Shown piece after piece: positions 60,317-64,000 of a stretch of DNA of 64,000 nucleotides (the stretch's first letter is position 1; each line of letters starts with the position of its first letter). The stretch lies in assembly GCF_024764775.1 (NCBI RefSeq), contig NZ_JALIGC010000040.1:248001-312000 (forward strand), in the 5' to 3' direction. The stretch is from Scandinavium manionii (lineage in GTDB: Bacteria > Pseudomonadota > Gammaproteobacteria > Enterobacterales > Enterobacteriaceae). The notes below the pieces were generated by a model. The model searched no databases. It had not been told where the DNA came from and saw only the letters and a program-made list of their open reading frames with translations. The position numbers were made by a program, and so were the translations under genes.

Positions 60317-61114
60317 TCAGAGTCCACTCAGGCGTTTTTGCGCTTGTTTAGCGCCTTCAGTGCCTGGGTATTTGGTGACCACCTGCTGATAAACCGCTTT
60401 GGCTTTCGCAGTGTCGCCTTTGTCCTGCATGATGACGCCAACTTTAAACATCGCGTCTGCAGCTTTTGGGGATTTCGGGTAATTTTTCACCACTGAGGCA
60501 AAATAATACGCCGCATCATCTTTTTTACCCTTGTTGTAATTCAACTGTCCGAGCCAGTAATTGGCATTCGGTTGATAAGTTGAGTCAGGGTATTTTTTGA
60601 TGAAGTTCTGAAATGCCGCAATCGCGTCATCCTGGCGAGAGCTGTCTTTCACCAGCGCGATCGCCGCGTTGTAATCCGTATTGGCATCACCGCTTTGCAC
60701 CGGCACACCGGACGCCCCAGCGCCTGCTGCTGGCGCTGGAGTAGTCGCTGTCGCAGTCCCACTCTGATCGCTCGCTGCTGGCTGTGCTGGCGTCGCAGTA
60801 GCGCCGCTGCTCATCCCATCAAGCTGGGTCTGGATCTGCTTTTGGCGATCGACGGCCTGATTGAGCTGATATTGGCTTTCCTGGATTTGACCACGCAGGG
60901 AATCAATATCGGCCTGGTTGTCCTGGAGCTGCTGCTGGAGTTGAGTCAAAAGTTGACTATGAGCGTTGGAAATACGCTCGAGTTGAGTGACACGGTCTTC
61001 GACCGAGCCTGAGCCGACACTACTGATTGGCGCCTGAGCATTAGCGGCCCAAGGGGCCGCTATGCCAACCAGTAACGACAGACTCAACAAATGATGTCTG
61101 AAGTTACTGCTCAT
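60317..61114 (-). CDS. cpoB: Cell division coordinator CpoB (YbgF)
   Basis: CpoB, 265 residues, is a periplasmic protein that links PBP1b and Tol-Pal function during outer-membrane constriction. A signal peptide ends near ANAQA. A trimeric coiled coil spans about residues 35-95 (RVTQLERISNAHSQLLTQLQ), followed by an Ala/Thr/Pro-rich linker and TPR repeats from about 145 (AFQNFIKKYPDSTYQPNANY, YFASVVKNYPKSPKAADAMF). It is the last gene of the tol-pal operon here. Confidence 0.95.
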   Translation of the reverse strand: MSSNFRHHLLSLSLLVGIAAPWAANAQAPISSVGSGSVEDRVTQLERISNAHSQLLTQLQQQLQDNQADIDSLRGQIQESQYQLNQAVDRQKQIQTQLDGMSSGATATPAQPAASDQSGTATATTPAPAAGAGASGVPVQSGDANTDYNAAIALVKDSSRQDDAIAAFQNFIKKYPDSTYQPNANYWLGQLNYNKGKKDDAAYYFASVVKNYPKSPKAADAMFKVGVIMQDKGDTAKAKAVYQQVVTKYPGTEGAKQAQKRLSGL

Positions 61115-61123
61115 GCAATTCTC

Positions 61124-61645
61124 TTAGTAAACCAGTACGGCACGACGGTTTTTGGAGTAAGCCGCTTCGTCGTGACCCAGTACTGCAGGTTTTTCTTTAC
61201 CGTAAGAAACGATGGAGATCTGATCCGCTGAAACGCCTTTACCCTGCAGGTACATTTTAACAGCGTTTGCACGACGTTCGCCCAGGGCGATGTTGTACTC
61301 AGGAGTACCACGTTCGTCAGCATGACCTTCTACGGTGACTTTGTAAGATGGGTTGCTACGCAGGAAGTTAGCGTGCGCATCCAGCATCGCAGCGAAGTCA
61401 GAACGGATATCGTACTTGTCGAGATCGAAGTAAACGATGTTGTTCTGCTGCAGCTGCTGCATCTGCAGACGAGCCTGCTCTTCGGAAGACATATTGCCTT
61501 GACCGTTAGCGTCCATACCAGTGCCGGCACCAGTCAAGCCTTCGCCGCTCTGATCGTTGCTTGCATTCTTATTGGAAGAACACGCTGCGATAGCCATAAC
61601 TGGCAGAGCGATCAACAGTCCTTTCAGCACTTTGTTCAGTTGCAT
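61124..61645 (-). CDS. pal: Peptidoglycan-associated lipoprotein Pal
   Basis: Pal, 173 residues, anchors the outer membrane to peptidoglycan. The lipobox is IAACS (Cys22). The OmpA-like domain includes VYFDLDKYDI, VEGHADERGTPEYNIALGE and RRANAVKMYL, which bind diaminopimelate. I start at MQLNKVLKG (61645), giving the standard length. It lies between tolB and cpoB. Confidence 0.97.
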   Translation of the reverse strand: MQLNKVLKGLLIALPVMAIAACSSNKNASNDQSGEGLTGAGTGMDANGQGNMSSEEQARLQMQQLQQNNIVYFDLDKYDIRSDFAAMLDAHANFLRSNPSYKVTVEGHADERGTPEYNIALGERRANAVKMYLQGKGVSADQISIVSYGKEKPAVLGHDEAAYSKNRRAVLVY

Positions 61646-61679
61646 TTCTTTGATTCCTATAATATTCAATTAATTATTA

Positions 61680-62972
61680 TTACAGATACGGCGACCAGGC
61701 AGGGAATTTAACCTGTCCATCAGTAGCCGGAAGACGCGCCTTGAAACGCCCATCTGTAGAAACCAGATTCAGCACAGATCCCATCCCCTGAGAAGAGCTG
61801 TAGATAACCATTGTGCCGTTCGGTGCCAGACTTGGCGTTTCATCCAGGAACGTTGACGACAGAACCTGTACGCCACCCGCTGCCAGATCTTGTTTGGCAA
61901 TGTGCTGCTGGCCATTAGCCGAGCTCACCATCACCATGAATTTACCGTCAGTGCTCACGTCAGCATCCTGGTTCTGAGAACCTTCCCAGGAAATACGCTG
62001 CGGAGTACCGCCATTAACATTAACTTTATACACCTGCGGACGACCGGCCTGGTCAGAGGTAAAGGCCAGGTTCTGACTGTCCGGGAACCAGGTTGGTTCG
62101 GTATTGTTGCTGCGACCGTTCGTAATCTGGCTGATTTGACCCGAGCCCAGATCCATCACATACAGGTTCAGGCTACCGGTTTTCGACAATGCGAAGGCCA
62201 GTTTAGAACCATCAGGTGAGAACGTTGGCGCACCGTTGTGCTGCGGGAACGAAGCAACCTGACGAATAGCGCCGTTTGCCAGCGTCTGAATAACCAGTGC
62301 TGAACGACCGCTTTCGAAGGTGACATACGCAAGCTTAGAGCCATCCGGAGACCACGCCGGGGACATCAGCGGCTGCGGAGAACGGTGAACGACAAACTGG
62401 TTGTAACCGTCGTAGTCAGATACGCGCAGCTCGTACGGGAACTGGCCGCCGTTGGTCTGCACCACGTAAGCGATACGGGTACGGAACGCACCTTTAATGC
62501 CGGTCAGCTTCTCGAACACTTCATCACTGGCAGTATGGCCCGCATAACGCAGCCATTGCTTGTTCACTTTGTACGAGTTCTGAGCCAGAACGGTACCCGG
62601 TGCACCGCCGGTATCCACCAGCTGGTAAGCAACGGTGTAAGAGCCGTCCGGGTTAGGCGTAACCTGACCGACAACAACGGCATCAATGCCGAGTGCAGAC
62701 CATGCCGCCGGTTGAACTTCCTGTGCACTACCCGGCTGCTGTGGCAGTCGAGAGCGATCAAGCGGGTTAAATTTACCGCTGTTGCGAAGGTCTGCAGCCA
62801 CAATGCCGCCGATATCTTCAGGTGCAGCGCCAGGGCCTGCCCATTTAAATGGCGCAACGCCGATTGGGCGTGCCGAATCCACCCCTTGAGTGATTTCGAT
62901 ACGTACTTCTGCGTGCAGCACAGCTGCCCACAGCATCAGAAAACCAAATGCTACTCGTAATGCCTGCTTCAT
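61680..62972 (-). CDS. tolB: Tol-Pal system periplasmic protein TolB
   Basis: TolB, 430 residues, is a periplasmic protein that binds Pal and TolA. A signal peptide (MKQALRVAFGFLMLWAAVLHA) is followed by an N-terminal mixed domain. A six-bladed propeller follows, with repeated SPDGSKLAYVTF, SPDGSKLAFALS and FPDSQNLAFTSD blade motifs. I use the second of two adjacent ATG codons, matching the usual N-terminus. Confidence 0.97.
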   Translation of the reverse strand: MKQALRVAFGFLMLWAAVLHAEVRIEITQGVDSARPIGVAPFKWAGPGAAPEDIGGIVAADLRNSGKFNPLDRSRLPQQPGSAQEVQPAAWSALGIDAVVVGQVTPNPDGSYTVAYQLVDTGGAPGTVLAQNSYKVNKQWLRYAGHTASDEVFEKLTGIKGAFRTRIAYVVQTNGGQFPYELRVSDYDGYNQFVVHRSPQPLMSPAWSPDGSKLAYVTFESGRSALVIQTLANGAIRQVASFPQHNGAPTFSPDGSKLAFALSKTGSLNLYVMDLGSGQISQITNGRSNNTEPTWFPDSQNLAFTSDQAGRPQVYKVNVNGGTPQRISWEGSQNQDADVSTDGKFMVMVSSANGQQHIAKQDLAAGGVQVLSSTFLDETPSLAPNGTMVIYSSSQGMGSVLNLVSTDGRFKARLPATDGQVKFPAWSPYL

Positions 62973-63103
62973 CATATCTCCCTTATCCAGGCGGAAAGCC
63001 CACGATAATTTAGCAGAATGTTAACAAACTCAAATACACAAAACTACCAAAACCCTGTGACTTGCCTGGTTCATTTTTCCCCGCGCAAACGGGGAAATCT
63101 GAA

Positions 63104-64000
63104 TTACGGTTTGAAGTCCAGTGGCGCATTTTTGAATACTTCATATACGGCTTCTGACGGCGGTTTCGGGAACTTCGCTTGCCTTGCTGCTGCCAGTGCG
63201 GCAGTACAAAGCGCCGGATCCCCCCCCTCAGACGTGATATTCGCTAACGTACCGTCCGTATTCAGCTTGATACGTAATGTACATACCTTACCGGTATACG
63301 AAGAAGCATCATAAAAACGGCTTTCGATGGCTGATTTTATCTGCCCGGCATAGTTACTGATATCAGCGCCTGATGCGCCATTGTTCTTAGTGTTACCGCT
63401 TCCGGCCGCGGCGGCATTACTTCCTTTCGCCCCACCACCGGTTTTCGGTGCATTCTTACCTGAACTGAGATCACCCAGCAGGTCGTCGACACCAGAAGCA
63501 TCTTTTGCTTCGGCTGCTTTCTTGGCTGCGGCAGCTTTAGCCGCAGCGGCTTTGGCGGCAGCCTTTTCTGCTGCTTTCTCGGCAGCGGCAGCTTTGTCTG
63601 CGGCCGCTTTATCGGCGGCGGCTTTCTCTGCAGCGGCTGCTTTCGCCGCAGAAGCTTTTTCAGCGGCAGCGGCTTTCTTCGCGGCATCCGCGGTGGCTTT
63701 CTTCTCAGCGTCTTGCTGAGCTTTCTTCGCCGCCTCGGCTTCTGCTTTTTTCTGTGCATCAGCAGCGGCTTTAGTCGCTTCTGCTTCGGCTTTTTTCTGA
63801 GCATCAGCGGCGGCTTTCTTCGCGGCTTCTGCTGCAACTTTTGCCTGTGAATCCGCTTTGGCTTTCGCCAATGCAGCGGCTTTCACTGCGGCTTCTTCCG
63901 CCTGTTTCTGCTGCTCTTGCGCTTTCTTCGTAGACTCTTCAGCCTGCTTCTGCGCATCAGCCTGCTTACTGGCTTCTTCCTGTGCCTTCAGACGTTCTTG
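63104..64000 (-). CDS. tolA: Tol-Pal system protein TolA, 3' part (5' end outside window)
   Basis: The visible 298 residues cover most of TolA domain II, a long Ala/Lys/Glu-rich helix with AAADAQKKAEAEA-type repeats that spans the periplasm. They also cover all of domain III (from about 100 residues before the end: SYTGKVCTLRIKLNTDGTL, with a Cys pair), which contacts TolB, Pal, colicins and phage g3p. The membrane-anchored N-terminus lies beyond base 64000. The low-complexity helix differs in repeat number among species. Confidence 0.96.
   Translation of the reverse strand, partial: QERLKAQEEASKQADAQKQAEESTKKAQEQQKQAEEAAVKAAALAKAKADSQAKVAAEAAKKAAADAQKKAEAEATKAAADAQKKAEAEAAKKAQQDAEKKATADAAKKAAAAEKASAAKAAAAEKAAADKAAADKAAAAEKAAEKAAAKAAAAKAAAAKKAAEAKDASGVDDLLGDLSSGKNAPKTGGGAKGSNAAAAGSGNTKNNGASGADISNYAGQIKSAIESRFYDASSYTGKVCTLRIKLNTDGTLANITSEGGDPALCTAALAAARQAKFPKPPSEAVYEVFKNAPLDFKP

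Noticed and set aside
63381..63719. Alanine-rich frame antisense to tolA
   Set aside because: It is the reverse of the Ala/Lys repeat helix of TolA domain II, not an independent gene.

Overview
The window is a chromosomal segment of an enterobacterium of the family Enterobacteriaceae, probably of the Enterobacter/Lelliottia/Leclercia/Klebsiella group. Nearly every gene is recognisable as an orthologue from the E. coli 17-18 min region (dinG, rhlE, ybh genes, moa, uvrB, bio, mod, gal, gpmA, aroG, nadA, tol-pal). The order follows the E. coli backbone with several extra islands. The species call is an inference from gene content, not from a search.

Layout. 1-5.2 kb: the 5' part of dinG, then an inserted alpha-glucoside PTS operon (GntR regulator, EIICB, GH4 phosphoglucosidase), then rhlE. 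6.9-16.8 kb: cecR and the ybhGFSR ABC exporter, ybhQ, the ybhP-clsB-ybhN operon and ybhL. 16.9-20.9 kb: moaABCDE with a Moco riboswitch and a ModE box, then ybhK. 21-24.5 kb: an inserted polymyxin-resistance locus, eptA(pmrC)-pmrA-pmrB, plus a 30-codon PmrR-like gene. Both transcription units have PmrA boxes. 24.6-33.6 kb: uvrB with an SOS box, a long intergenic region with DnaA-box-like sites, an orphan LivF/UrtE-like ATPase behind a sigma-54-type promoter and an NtrC-type site, the divergent bio operon and ybhB. 33.7-40 kb: an inserted histidine-utilisation cluster (hutIGC, hutUH). 40.2-48.8 kb: ybhC, pgl, ybhA, modABC, acrZ, modE and modF. 48.9-53.3 kb: the gal operon. 53.5-59 kb: gpmA, aroG, ybgS, zitB, pnuC and nadA. 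59.1-60.2 kb: a Lys/Val tRNA array carrying degenerate repeat units that end in tRNA 3' fragments. 60.3-64 kb: cpoB, pal, tolB and the 3' part of tolA, cut by the window edge.

How the genes fit together. Molybdate uptake (modABC), its sensor (modE) and cofactor synthesis (moa) are tied by ModE-type boxes and a riboswitch. The pmr locus looks self-contained: sensor, regulator, lipid A transferase and a small LpxT-inhibitor-like peptide under the same regulator. The hut cluster has HutC-type operators at both promoters. The most unusual items are the PmrR-like gene abutting pmrB, the nitrogen-type promoter in front of a lone ABC ATPase with a broken signature motif, and the 157-bp tRNA-tail tandem repeats.
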